Under the pieces are notes generated by a model that did not search any database, was not told the origin of the DNA, and saw only the letters and a program-made list of their open reading frames with translations. This document shows, in pieces, positions 52,304 through 62,600 of a stretch of DNA of 64,000 nucleotides. The position numbers and the translations under genes are program-made. Source of the DNA: Rugosimonospora africana (GTDB lineage: Bacteria > Actinomycetota > Actinomycetes > Mycobacteriales > Micromonosporaceae); contig NZ_BONZ01000031.1 of NCBI RefSeq assembly GCF_016862975.1, positions 57,583 through 121,582 of the forward strand, read 5' to 3'. Position 1 is the first letter of the stretch. Every line of letters begins with the position of its first letter.

Positions 52304-53215
52304 GTGCCGTTGGTACGCGAGGCCGAAGTCGACGACTACTGGCCGATGTACGGAGCGCTCTACGTCAAAGACGTCCGCGAGCCCGACCGGGCCGGGCCGC
52401 CGGTCGGTGAGTTGCTGGCCGAAGGCGTCGTGCGCACGTCCCTGGGGTCAATGGCCCGGGCAGGCGACGGCTGGCTCATGGACGTGGCGAACGACTGCGA
52501 GCACGTTGTCCGCATCGAGGTGCACGACGGCCCGCCACCGGCCGACGACCTGTCCCGTTGGGACGCCGTGATCGAGACTCCGTATGCCAGTTCCGGGGTG
52601 GCCGGCCTGAACGTCGTGAGCGGTGGCCCCGTCGGCGAGCCGGTCGTGCTCGGGCGGCCCGGCCTCTACCGGGCCAGGTGCGCCCGCCGGCCCAGGTTCC
52701 CCGGCTCCGGCCCGATCGGCGTCGCCTACCGGTACCGGCTGCAGTTCTGGCCAGTGGACGCGCCACCGGAGCCGCCCCAGGTGCTCCGTCGTCGTGACGT
52801 GGTGGGTGGCGACCGACCGGGCGCGGTGCGGGATCCGAACGACACCGGCTACCACGCCGCGGTCGCCGACGTCGTGGCGCTGCTGCTGTGGGCCGCGGAG
52901 GCGACGACGCCGGTGACCCTGTCCTGGCTGGCCGACCGCCTGCTCACGTCGGCCGCGACGATCCGCACGGTCCTCGAACATCCGGCCGCGGGACTGCTCG
53001 TCGTCGCCGGGGACCTGGACGATGCCGAGGCCCCGCTGACCATCACGATCCACGAAGATTCGATCTTTCCGAACGCACGCCCGCGCGGCGGATTCCCCAC
53101 CAGAGCCGCCCCGGCCCCGGCCCCGGCCTCAGCCGCGGCCCGCCGCGCGGCCACGAAGGCCACGGCCGCCGGGAGGCCGAAGATTGCTCGGCAGCATCGG
53201 CGCAAATCTCAGTGA
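52304..53215 (+). CDS. Hypothetical protein with basic Ala/Lys/Arg-rich tail
   Basis: A 303-residue protein that I do not recognise. A GTG start follows GGAGGCAGG. The N-terminal 240 residues are mixed alpha/beta with no signal peptide or catalytic motif; RARCARRPRFPGSGPIGVAYRYRLQFWP is the most distinctive stretch, and SWLADRLLTSAATIRTVLEHPA resembles a winged-helix segment. The last 50 residues are Pro/Ala then Lys/Arg-rich (APAPAPASAAARRAATKA, ending RKSQ), a tail that could bind nucleic acid. It is divergent from the PucR-type gene. Confidence 0.6.
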   Translation: MPLVREAEVDDYWPMYGALYVKDVREPDRAGPPVGELLAEGVVRTSLGSMARAGDGWLMDVANDCEHVVRIEVHDGPPPADDLSRWDAVIETPYASSGVAGLNVVSGGPVGEPVVLGRPGLYRARCARRPRFPGSGPIGVAYRYRLQFWPVDAPPEPPQVLRRRDVVGGDRPGAVRDPNDTGYHAAVADVVALLLWAAEATTPVTLSWLADRLLTSAATIRTVLEHPAAGLLVVAGDLDDAEAPLTITIHEDSIFPNARPRGGFPTRAAPAPAPASAAARRAATKATAAGRPKIARQHRRKSQ

Positions 53216-53348
53216 CGCATCCGGGCGGGCAGCCGCGGCGAACCCGGCGACTGTGACGCCAGTCGCATGCGCCGACTTCGATGTCACACGTGCGGGTCGG
53301 CGAGCGTCTGTAGTCAGATATTTCTCTGGCTCGAACGATGGAGGATGA

Positions 53349-55040
53349 GTGCGCAAACTCGAACGAACGTTATGGATGTCTCCTCGCCGGTTCGCCACAC
53401 TGTGCCTGGCGTTCCTGGCGATCCTGGCTCTGTCGCTCCAGCCGGCCGCACCGGCCCGGGCCGACTCGCTGCCGATCGAACCCGCGCCACCGCTGCGGTT
53501 CGTCAGCTACAACATGTGCGGCAACCACTGCCCGATGGCCGACGAGGGCCCTCGCGAGCGCTACATCGAGCAGCAGGCCAACGGCACCTCCTGGAACGCC
53601 GACGCCATCTTCCTCGTCGAGGTCTGCTCGAACCAGTTCAACGACATCCTCGACGCCTTGCGGCCCCTGGGTTTCGACGGCTACTTCGTCGGTACGCGGG
53701 CGGTGACCGCGAACGTGTGCAAGGGGAACACGTACGGCATGGCCACCCTCGTGAAGGGACCGATCGTCCAGCGCCAGGCGATCACCCTGACGCCGAGCGT
53801 CGACGACGAGAGCATCACCTCACCGTGCGTCGAGACGTACCTGCAGAACCGTGCCGCCTGGGCCTGCTCGGTGCACCTGTACTGGGGCGACACCGCGCAC
53901 AACGGCCCCAACCTTCGGGCGGCGGAGGCGTCCACACTGGCCGCGAAGGCCAAGACCTGGCAGGACGCCGGGATCCCGGTCCTGCTCGGCGGCGACTTCA
54001 ACGCCAGCCCGCTCACCAAGCCGCTCAGTTCCTTCTACAGCAGCACGCTCACCGGCGGCATCGGTTCCTTCCACGAGGCCGACGAGACCGACCCGGACTA
54101 CTTCGCGTCCTCCGGCTGCGACCCGGCCGCCACCGCTTGCCGGTCGGGCGAGACCACGTTCGGTACCGCGAAAATCGACTATGTCTTCTTCAGCGATGGC
54201 GATTTCCGCGACATCCACGGCGACGTGCTGCCCGCCAACGGCTACTCCGACCATCAGCTGGTACGCGCGGCGGCGTGGTGGCCGGACTGCGGCCTGCCCG
54301 GTACGACGAGCGCCGGGGTGATTCGGCGCGACGCGCACGGGCGGCTGTTCCGCTATGCGGGCCGGCCGGACGGCACGGTCGCCCCGGCGTGCGAGGCGGG
54401 CTTCGGTTGGGGCTCGATGCGTACCGTTGCACGGCATGGGGACTTCGACGGTGACGGGTCGGAGGATCTGCTGGCGATCGACTCCAGTGGCGTGCTGTGG
54501 CGCTACCCGGCCGACGCGGCCGGGCAGTTCTCCGGCTCCACCCGCCACCAGGTGGGGACCGGCTGGCAGGGCTACGACGTGCTGCTGGCGCCGGGCGACT
54601 TCGACGGGGACGGCAAGCCTGACCTGATCGCCCGCGACGGTTCCGGTGTGCTCTGGCTGTTCCCCGGCGACGGCAGCGGCGGGTACACGACGGCCAGGAA
54701 CATCGGTACCGGCTGGCAGATCTACTCGATCCTGCTCGCCCCGGGCGACTTCAACGGCGACGGCAAGGCCGACCTCATCGGCCGTGACAGCGCGGGCGTG
54801 CTCTGGTTCTACGCCGGTACCGGCACCGGCACGTACGCCGTCCGGAAGAGCATCGGTACCGGCTGGCAGGTGTACGACGCGATCGTGGGCGCCGGTGACG
54901 TCAACGGCGACGGCAAGGCGGACCTGATCGCCCGCGACCCGTCCGGCGACCTGTGGTTCTACAAGGGCGACGGTGCCGGCGGGTACGCGCCCAAGGCTCA
55001 GATCGGCTACAGCTACCCGGCCGGCGAGCTGATGTTCTGA
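53349..55040 (+). CDS. Secreted endonuclease/exonuclease/phosphatase-fold protein with FG-GAP repeats, copy 2
   Basis: A 563-residue secreted protein with signal peptide (LCLAFLAILALSLQPAAPARA). The EEP domain shows RFVSYNMCGNHC, AIFLVEVC, LLGGDFNASP, KIDYVFFSDG and YSDHQLVRA, and four FG-GAP/VCBS blades follow (FDGDGSEDLLAIDSSG, FDGDGKPDLIARDGSG, FNGDGKADLIGRDSAG, VNGDGKADLIARDPSG). It is a paralogue of the protein at 33031-34779 with the same architecture but more uniform blades. The GTG start follows GGAGG. Likely an extracellular nuclease or phosphodiesterase. Confidence 0.85.
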   Translation: MRKLERTLWMSPRRFATLCLAFLAILALSLQPAAPARADSLPIEPAPPLRFVSYNMCGNHCPMADEGPRERYIEQQANGTSWNADAIFLVEVCSNQFNDILDALRPLGFDGYFVGTRAVTANVCKGNTYGMATLVKGPIVQRQAITLTPSVDDESITSPCVETYLQNRAAWACSVHLYWGDTAHNGPNLRAAEASTLAAKAKTWQDAGIPVLLGGDFNASPLTKPLSSFYSSTLTGGIGSFHEADETDPDYFASSGCDPAATACRSGETTFGTAKIDYVFFSDGDFRDIHGDVLPANGYSDHQLVRAAAWWPDCGLPGTTSAGVIRRDAHGRLFRYAGRPDGTVAPACEAGFGWGSMRTVARHGDFDGDGSEDLLAIDSSGVLWRYPADAAGQFSGSTRHQVGTGWQGYDVLLAPGDFDGDGKPDLIARDGSGVLWLFPGDGSGGYTTARNIGTGWQIYSILLAPGDFNGDGKADLIGRDSAGVLWFYAGTGTGTYAVRKSIGTGWQVYDAIVGAGDVNGDGKADLIARDPSGDLWFYKGDGAGGYAPKAQIGYSYPAGELMF

Positions 55041-55048
55041 GATCTGGA

Positions 55049-55084
55049 GGCGGTGGGGTCCGTGTGCTCGCGGGCCCCACCGCC
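55049..55084. terminator. Bidirectional hairpin terminator
   Basis: A perfect 10-bp stem (GGCGGTGGGG with its complement, arms 55049-55058 and 55075-55084) lies in the gap between the convergent EEP and PadR genes and probably ends both transcripts. Confidence 0.65.
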
Positions 55085-55140
55085 CGAGTGGCACCCGACC
55101 CTGCCCGGGCCTCGGTCCGAACCGCCGGGCGGGGTGCGAC

Positions 55141-55737
55141 TCAGGGCGCCTGGTCTTCGGCGAAGGCGGCCAGCGTCTCGGCGTCCCACGGCAGCCGGTT
55201 GTCGCGGAGGTCGTCCGCGATCGATCGGACCCACTGCGCCTCGGCCGCGGTGACGGCCCGGAGGTATTCGCTTTCGAGCATCGCGATCCTCGGTAGACCG
55301 AGTCCGGCTTCGCGCGAGAGACTCTCGTCGAGCGCGTCGACCCTCTCTTGCAGCGCGGCCAGACGTCGGTCGAGCGTGGCGAGGAAGTCCTGTGGGGTGA
55401 GCAGGAGCAGGTTTGACAGCGCGGCCGGGAACTCGGGGAACTCAGGTTTGGGTACGCCCAGCATCACCGTGATCCACTGGCGCGCGACCGCCTGTCCCGC
55501 TTCGGTGATCTCGTAGACGGTGCGCTCCGGGTATGCCTGATCGCGGGACGTCTCCCGCACGGCGATGAGCCCCTCGGCTCGTAACCGCTCCATGGTGCGG
55601 TAGAGGCTGGCGCGCTGATTCACGTTGACGACGTGGTCCTTGCCCCACTGTTGGATGAGGCGCTGCACGCCGTACGGATGAAGAGGTTTGTAGTGCAGCA
55701 ATGCCAAGATCGTCAGAGCCATCGGTGAACCGTTCAC
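55141..55737 (-). CDS. PadR-family transcriptional regulator
   Basis: A 198-residue PadR repressor: winged helix (LTILALLHYKPLHPYGVQRLI, then SLYRTMERLRAEGLIAVRETS and TVYEITEAGQAVARQW) and a C-terminal helical dimerisation region. The GTG at 55737 lies 7 bases from a TAGCAT -10-like hexamer, and there is no ribosome binding site, so a leaderless mRNA is likely; an ATG at 55722 is the alternative. It is divergent from the alpha/beta hydrolase gene with palindromes between them, so it probably represses that gene and itself. Confidence 0.88.
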   Translation of the reverse strand: MNGSPMALTILALLHYKPLHPYGVQRLIQQWGKDHVVNVNQRASLYRTMERLRAEGLIAVRETSRDQAYPERTVYEITEAGQAVARQWITVMLGVPKPEFPEFPAALSNLLLLTPQDFLATLDRRLAALQERVDALDESLSREAGLGLPRIAMLESEYLRAVTAAEAQWVRSIADDLRDNRLPWDAETLAAFAEDQAP

Positions 55738-55760
55738 GATCGATATGCTACACCCAGCGT

Positions 55761-55785
55761 AACTAGTTGACATGGGACTAGTCCC
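55761..55785 (+). promoter_or_regulatory. Tandem palindromes and overlapping promoter between padR and hydrolase genes
   Basis: AACTAGTT (55761-55768) and GGGACTAGTCCC (55774-55785) are perfect palindromes with centres 15 bp apart. They cover a TTGACA -35 element (55767-55772); an AACTAT -10-like hexamer follows at 55791-55796, putting transcription start close to the hydrolase ATG at 55804. This suggests a PadR-repressed promoter and a leaderless hydrolase mRNA. Confidence 0.6.
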
Positions 55786-55803
55786 GATGAAACTATCTCG
55801 GTC

Positions 55804-56709
55804 ATGAGCGACTTGGTCATGAGCGACTTCGAGACCCACTCCGTCACGTCCCAGGACGGCACCCGTGTCGGCTACCGCCAACTCGGCGAGGGACCGGGCA
55901 TCGTGCTGCTGCACGGCTCGATGGAATCGGCGCAGAACCACATGCAGCTGGCACGCGCACTGGCCGGCAGGTTCACCATCTACCTGCCCGATCGCCGCGG
56001 GCGCGGCATGACCGGTCCCTACGGCGACGCCTATGGCATCGAGCGCGAGGTCGAAGACCTGCGGGCGGTCCTCACCGCGACCGGCGCCCGCAACGTCTTC
56101 GGGGTCAGCGCGAGCGGGCTCGTCGCCCTCCAGGCCGCCGTTTCGCTGCCGGAGATCGAGCGGGTCGCGGTCTACGAGCCCGCGTTGTTGGTCGACGGAT
56201 ACGACCAGGGGCTTGTCGGTTGGATCGACCGGTTCGACCGCGAGATCGGCGACGGCGACGTCCCGGCCGCGCTGGTCACCAGCATGCTCGGCCTCGAACT
56301 CGGCCCGAAGCTGCTCAACTACCTGCCTCGCTGGCTGCTCGAAGGCTTTACCAACCTGGCGATGAAGAGCGAGGACAAGTCGGCCGGCCCCGACGACGTC
56401 ACGATGCGCAAACTCGCACCGACCATCGGCTACGAGGGCCGGCTGATCCGCCAGATGGCCGGCACGCTCGGCACGTTCCAGGACCTGAAGACACCGGTAC
56501 TGCTCCTCGGCGGCAGCAAGGGACTCGCATTCCTGAAGCCCAGCCTCGACGCGCTCGAGCGGACCCTGCCGAACGCGACCCGGATCGAATTCGCCGGACT
56601 CGACCACGGCGGCTCCTCCGACGTCACGAAGGCCAATGCGGGTGGGAAACCGGAGGTCGTCGCTCCGGAACTCCAGCGCTTCTTCGGTGCGGTCGACGTC
56701 GAGCGGTGA
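55804..56709 (+). CDS. Alpha/beta-fold hydrolase
   Basis: A 301-residue hydrolase with GIVLLHGSMESAQN at the oxyanion region, a Ser-containing elbow in FGVSASGLVALQAA, an Asp-containing segment and His in GLDHGGSSD. It belongs to the large group of small-molecule esterases and lactonases; the substrate is unknown. A second in-frame ATG lies 7 codons in (MSDFETHSVTSQDG). It is controlled by the PadR-type repressor divergent to it. Confidence 0.88.
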   Translation: MSDLVMSDFETHSVTSQDGTRVGYRQLGEGPGIVLLHGSMESAQNHMQLARALAGRFTIYLPDRRGRGMTGPYGDAYGIEREVEDLRAVLTATGARNVFGVSASGLVALQAAVSLPEIERVAVYEPALLVDGYDQGLVGWIDRFDREIGDGDVPAALVTSMLGLELGPKLLNYLPRWLLEGFTNLAMKSEDKSAGPDDVTMRKLAPTIGYEGRLIRQMAGTLGTFQDLKTPVLLLGGSKGLAFLKPSLDALERTLPNATRIEFAGLDHGGSSDVTKANAGGKPEVVAPELQRFFGAVDVER

Positions 56710-56798
56710 CGTACCCCGGCGAGAGCGCCGCGACGATCGTTACGGTCAAGACGCGTCCCGGGACTCGCCCCACGACGCGTCTTTGGAGAACATGAGGC

Positions 56799-57722
56799 GT
56801 GAGTGCTGATGGCTTCGTCGGGCGGACGTACCGGTGGCAGGACTGGAGCCTGTCCGACCTGACAGCGGCCAAGGAGGCGAGCCGCCGGACGGTGAGCCTC
56901 GTGGTACCCGCCCGCAACGAAGCCGCGACGGTCGGCGCTGTGGTGAGCCGCATCCATACAGCACTGGTGGACAGCGTGTCGTTGCTGGACGAGATCGTGG
57001 TGATCGACTCCGATTCCGAGGACGACACCTTCGCGGTCGCCGAGGATGCCGGCGCCGTCGTCTACCGGTCGCGCGACATTCGTCCCGACCTCGGCAGCCA
57101 GCCGGGGAAGGGCGAAGCGATGTGGAAATCACTCTTCGTCACCCGAGGCGACCTGCTCGTCTTCATGGACGCCGACCTGGTCGACTGGGACACGCATTTC
57201 GTGCCCGGCCTCCTCGGGCCGTTGCTGACCTCACCCGGGATCGCACTGGTCAAAGGATTCTACGAACGTCCCTTCGTGGAAGGCGACCGCGCGTCGGCCT
57301 ACGAAGGTGGCCGAGTGACCGAACTCGTCGCCCGGCCACTCATCGCCCTGCTGTTTCCGGAGCTGGCCGGACTGGCCCAGCCGCTGGCCGGAGAGTGGGC
57401 GGTGCGCCGGTCGCTGTTCGAGACGCTGTCGGTCCCCACCGGGTACGCGGTGGAGTTGACCGCCCTGATCGACACCTGGCGCGGCCTCGGCGCCGATGCC
57501 ATCGCCCAGGTGCAACTCGGTCTCCGGACCCACCGCCACCAGGCACTGCGTGACCTCGCCGCGATGGCCACACAGGTCACGGCGGCCGCGTGGTCACGGG
57601 CAACCGACAAGCCGACGGCCGACACCGTGCTGCTGCGCCAGCACGTCCTCATCGACGGCGCGCCAGTCGAGCGCGTACGGTCGGTCTCCTTGACCGAACG
57701 CCCGGCAGCGAGGTTGGTCTGA
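56799..57722 (+). CDS. gpgS: Glucosyl-3-phosphoglycerate synthase (GT81)
   Basis: A 307-residue GT-A fold transferase. It begins VSLVVPARNEAATVGAVVSRI, has the nucleotide-binding DSDSEDDT, the metal motif FMDADLVDWD, and GEWAVRRSLFETLSVPTGYAVE, which together match GpgS. It transfers glucose from a nucleotide sugar to 3-phosphoglycerate, the first step to glucosylglycerate or methylglucose lipopolysaccharides. The GTG at 56799 gives a length normal for the family. It precedes the PfaD gene by about 170 bp in the same direction. Confidence 0.88.
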   Translation: MSADGFVGRTYRWQDWSLSDLTAAKEASRRTVSLVVPARNEAATVGAVVSRIHTALVDSVSLLDEIVVIDSDSEDDTFAVAEDAGAVVYRSRDIRPDLGSQPGKGEAMWKSLFVTRGDLLVFMDADLVDWDTHFVPGLLGPLLTSPGIALVKGFYERPFVEGDRASAYEGGRVTELVARPLIALLFPELAGLAQPLAGEWAVRRSLFETLSVPTGYAVELTALIDTWRGLGADAIAQVQLGLRTHRHQALRDLAAMATQVTAAAWSRATDKPTADTVLLRQHVLIDGAPVERVRSVSLTERPAARLV

Positions 57723-57895
57723 CGACGCTCAGGCTCGCCCGGCACCCGTTGCCTGACTCCGCGACGCCTGTCAGGTGGGGGACTCATGGTTTCGTGCAAG
57801 AGCGTTTGCTCGCCTATGATGGGCCTGAGTCGGCCGTCGAGCGTTACCATCCCTGTCTGCCTCGGGCGCGCCGTCCACGTGGGGAAGTGTCGTTT

Positions 57896-59584
<1,689 letters not shown>

Positions 59585-59608
59585 CCCGCGCGACCCTCAA
59601 GGAAGACG

Positions 59609-62600
59609 ATGCCCGGCTTCGATGTTGCCTCTGACCGACCCGCCATCGGCAACGCCACGGGCCGCGCGGTTCCCGTCGCCGTCGTGGGGCTCGCCGCCCT
59701 GATGCCCGGGGCTCGCGAGACGGCCGAGTTCTGGCACAACATCGTCGCCGGCCGGGATCTGATCACCGATGTGCCGCCCGGCCGCTGGCCGGCCGAGGAG
59801 TTCTACGACCCCGACCCTTCGACGCCGGACACGACCTACAGCCGCCGCGGCGCGTTCCTGCCCGACATCGAGTTCGATCCGCTCGCCCACGGCCTGCCGC
59901 CGTCCACTCTCGGGGCCATCGACCCCGCGCAGCTGCTGGGCCTGACCGTCGCCGACGCGCTGCTGGCCGACCTCGAGAAGAACCTGGCCGCCCCGCTGGA
60001 CCGCGAACGCGTCAGCGTCATCCTCGGTAGCTCCACACTCAGCCGCGTCGGCACGATGGACGCGCGCATCCAGCGTCCGCTGTGGCTCAAAGCCCTGCGC
60101 GAGCAGGGGATCGGGGAAGCCGAAGCGCACGAGGTCTGCGACCGGATCGCCGAGCAGTACGTGCCGTGGCAGGAGGACACGTTCCCGGGCCTGCTCTCCA
60201 ACGTGGTGGCCGGCCGGATCGCGAACCGCCTCGACCTGCACGGCACCAACTGCACCGTCGACGCCGCCTGCGCCAGCTCACTCGCGGCGGTGTCGGCGGC
60301 GGTGAACGAGCTGGCACTGGGCAAGGCGGACCTGGTCGTCACCGGCGGTGTGGACGCGACGAACAACCCGCTGATGTACGTGTGCTTCAGCAAGACTCCG
60401 GCCCTGTCCCCAACCGGCGACGCGCGCCCGTTCTCCGATGACGCCGATGGAACCCTGCTCGGCGAGGGCCTGGCGATGCTGGGACTCAAGCGCCTGGACG
60501 CCGCCGAGCGGGACGGCGACCGGGTCTACGCCGTGATCCGGGGGCTCGGAACCTCGTCCGACGGCAGGGGCGGTGCCATCTACGCGCCGATGGCCCAGGG
60601 ACAGGTGCGGGCCCTGCGACGCGCGTACGAGTCCGCCGGGTACGGCCCCGACACGGTGGAGCTGGTGGAGGCGCACGGTACCGCGACCCGCGCCGGGGAC
60701 GCCGCCGAATTCGAGTCCCTACGACAGGTGTTCGGCGCGACCGGGCGGCCGGAGGGCGGATGGTGTGCCCTGGGTACCGTCAAGTCCCAGATCGGCCACA
60801 CGAAGGCCGCAGCGGGAGCCGCTGGACTGATCAAGGCCGTGCTTGCCCTGCACCAGCGCGTGCTTCCGCCGACCATCAAGGTGCGGAAACCCAATCCCGT
60901 CCTCGGAATCGAGGGCAGCCCCTTCTACCTGAACACCGCCGTGCGCCCGTGGACGCGTCGCGCGGAGCACGCACGCAGGGCATCGGTGTCGAGTTTCGGT
61001 TTCGGTGGCGCCAATTACCACGTCGCGCTTGAGGAGTACTGCGGCGACGCATCACCGGATCGCCGTGCGGCTCGCATCCGCGCCGCCGCGAGCGAACTCG
61101 TCCTCTTCGGCGCCGACTCACCCCAGGACCTGCGCGCACGCCTCGTCGACGGCGGCGGCCACGAACCGCCGGCCTCGAACCTGGCCGAACTGGCGCTGGA
61201 GTCACAGCGGAATTTCGACCCCGGCCAGCGGTGTCGGCTGGCCGTGGTCGCCAGCGATGCCGGCGACCTGCGTGCCAAGCTCGACCGTGCCGCCGCGATG
61301 GTCGACCGGCAGCCCGAGGCGCCGTTCGCCCTTCCCGGTGGCGTGTTCTACGACGAGGGACCCGCCGACCCTGGCCGGATCGCGTTTGTCTTCCCCGGGC
61401 AGGGGTCGCAATACATCGGGATGGGCGGCGACATCGCCATGGCCCTCCCGGCGGCGCAGGACGTGTGGGACGTCGCGGCGGGCGTGGACGGTGCTCTCAG
61501 CGACGTCGTCTTCCCGCCGCCCGTGTTCAGCGACGAGCAGCGCGCGGCGCAGGAACTGCGGCTCACCGACACGCGTTGGGCGCAGCCGGCGCTGGCCGCA
61601 CACAGCCTGTCGCTGCTCGCGTTGCTCACCTCGATCGGCCTCCAGGCCGACTGCGTGGCGGGCCACAGCGTCGGTGAGCTGGTCGCGCTGCACGCGGCCG
61701 GTGCCATGGACGCGGAAAGCCTGCTGCGACTGGTCCGGCACCGGGGCGAACTGCTGGCGCGGATCGACGACGAGCCCGGCGGGATGCTCGCGGTCGGCGC
61801 GGACGCGGACGCCGTCGCGGCCGCAATCAGGGATTCGACCATCGCCGACCTGTGGCTCGCGAACATCAACGCGCCGCGGCAGACCGTCGTCTCGGGAACC
61901 GTGCGTGCGATCGCGGCACTGCACGAGCGGCTGACCGCGACCGGGATCTCCGCGCGCCGCCTCGCGGTGTCCGCGGCGTTTCACAGCCCCCTCGCGCGCT
62001 CCGCCGTGGAGCCGCTGCGCGAATTCCTGGAGAAGCTCGAGCTGACCGTGCCGCGTATCGATGTCTACGGCAACGCCGACGCGGCGCCCTACAGCCGCGT
62101 ACCCGACGCGATCCGCCGCACGCTGGCCAGGCACCCGGCCGCGCCGGTCAGGTTCCTCGACCAGATCGAGGCGATGTACGCCGACGGTGTGCGGACGTTC
62201 GTCGAGGTGGGTGCCGGAGCCGCTCTCACCGGACTGATCGGGCAGATTCTCGGGAACCGCGATCACCTGGCGGTCAGCCTGGACAAGCGCGGCCGCGACG
62301 GCGTGACCGCGTGGCACGAAGCCGTCGGCCGGCTCGCGGTACACGGCGTGCCGGTGAACCTGACGAAGCTGTCGCAGGACCGGAGTTCGGCAACACCGAA
62401 GCCCGGGTCGGGCGCGGACCGGCCTCGCATGTCCGTGCGCATCAACGGAACGGGATACTCCCCGCCTGCCGCCCCGAAGCCGCCTCTCGCGACGAAGCCG
62501 CCTGCCGCTCCGAGGCCGCTTGCTGCCACGAAGCCGCCTCTCGCCCCGAGGCCGCTTGCCGCCGCGGAGCCGCCTCTTGCGCCGAAGCCGCCTGCCGCCG

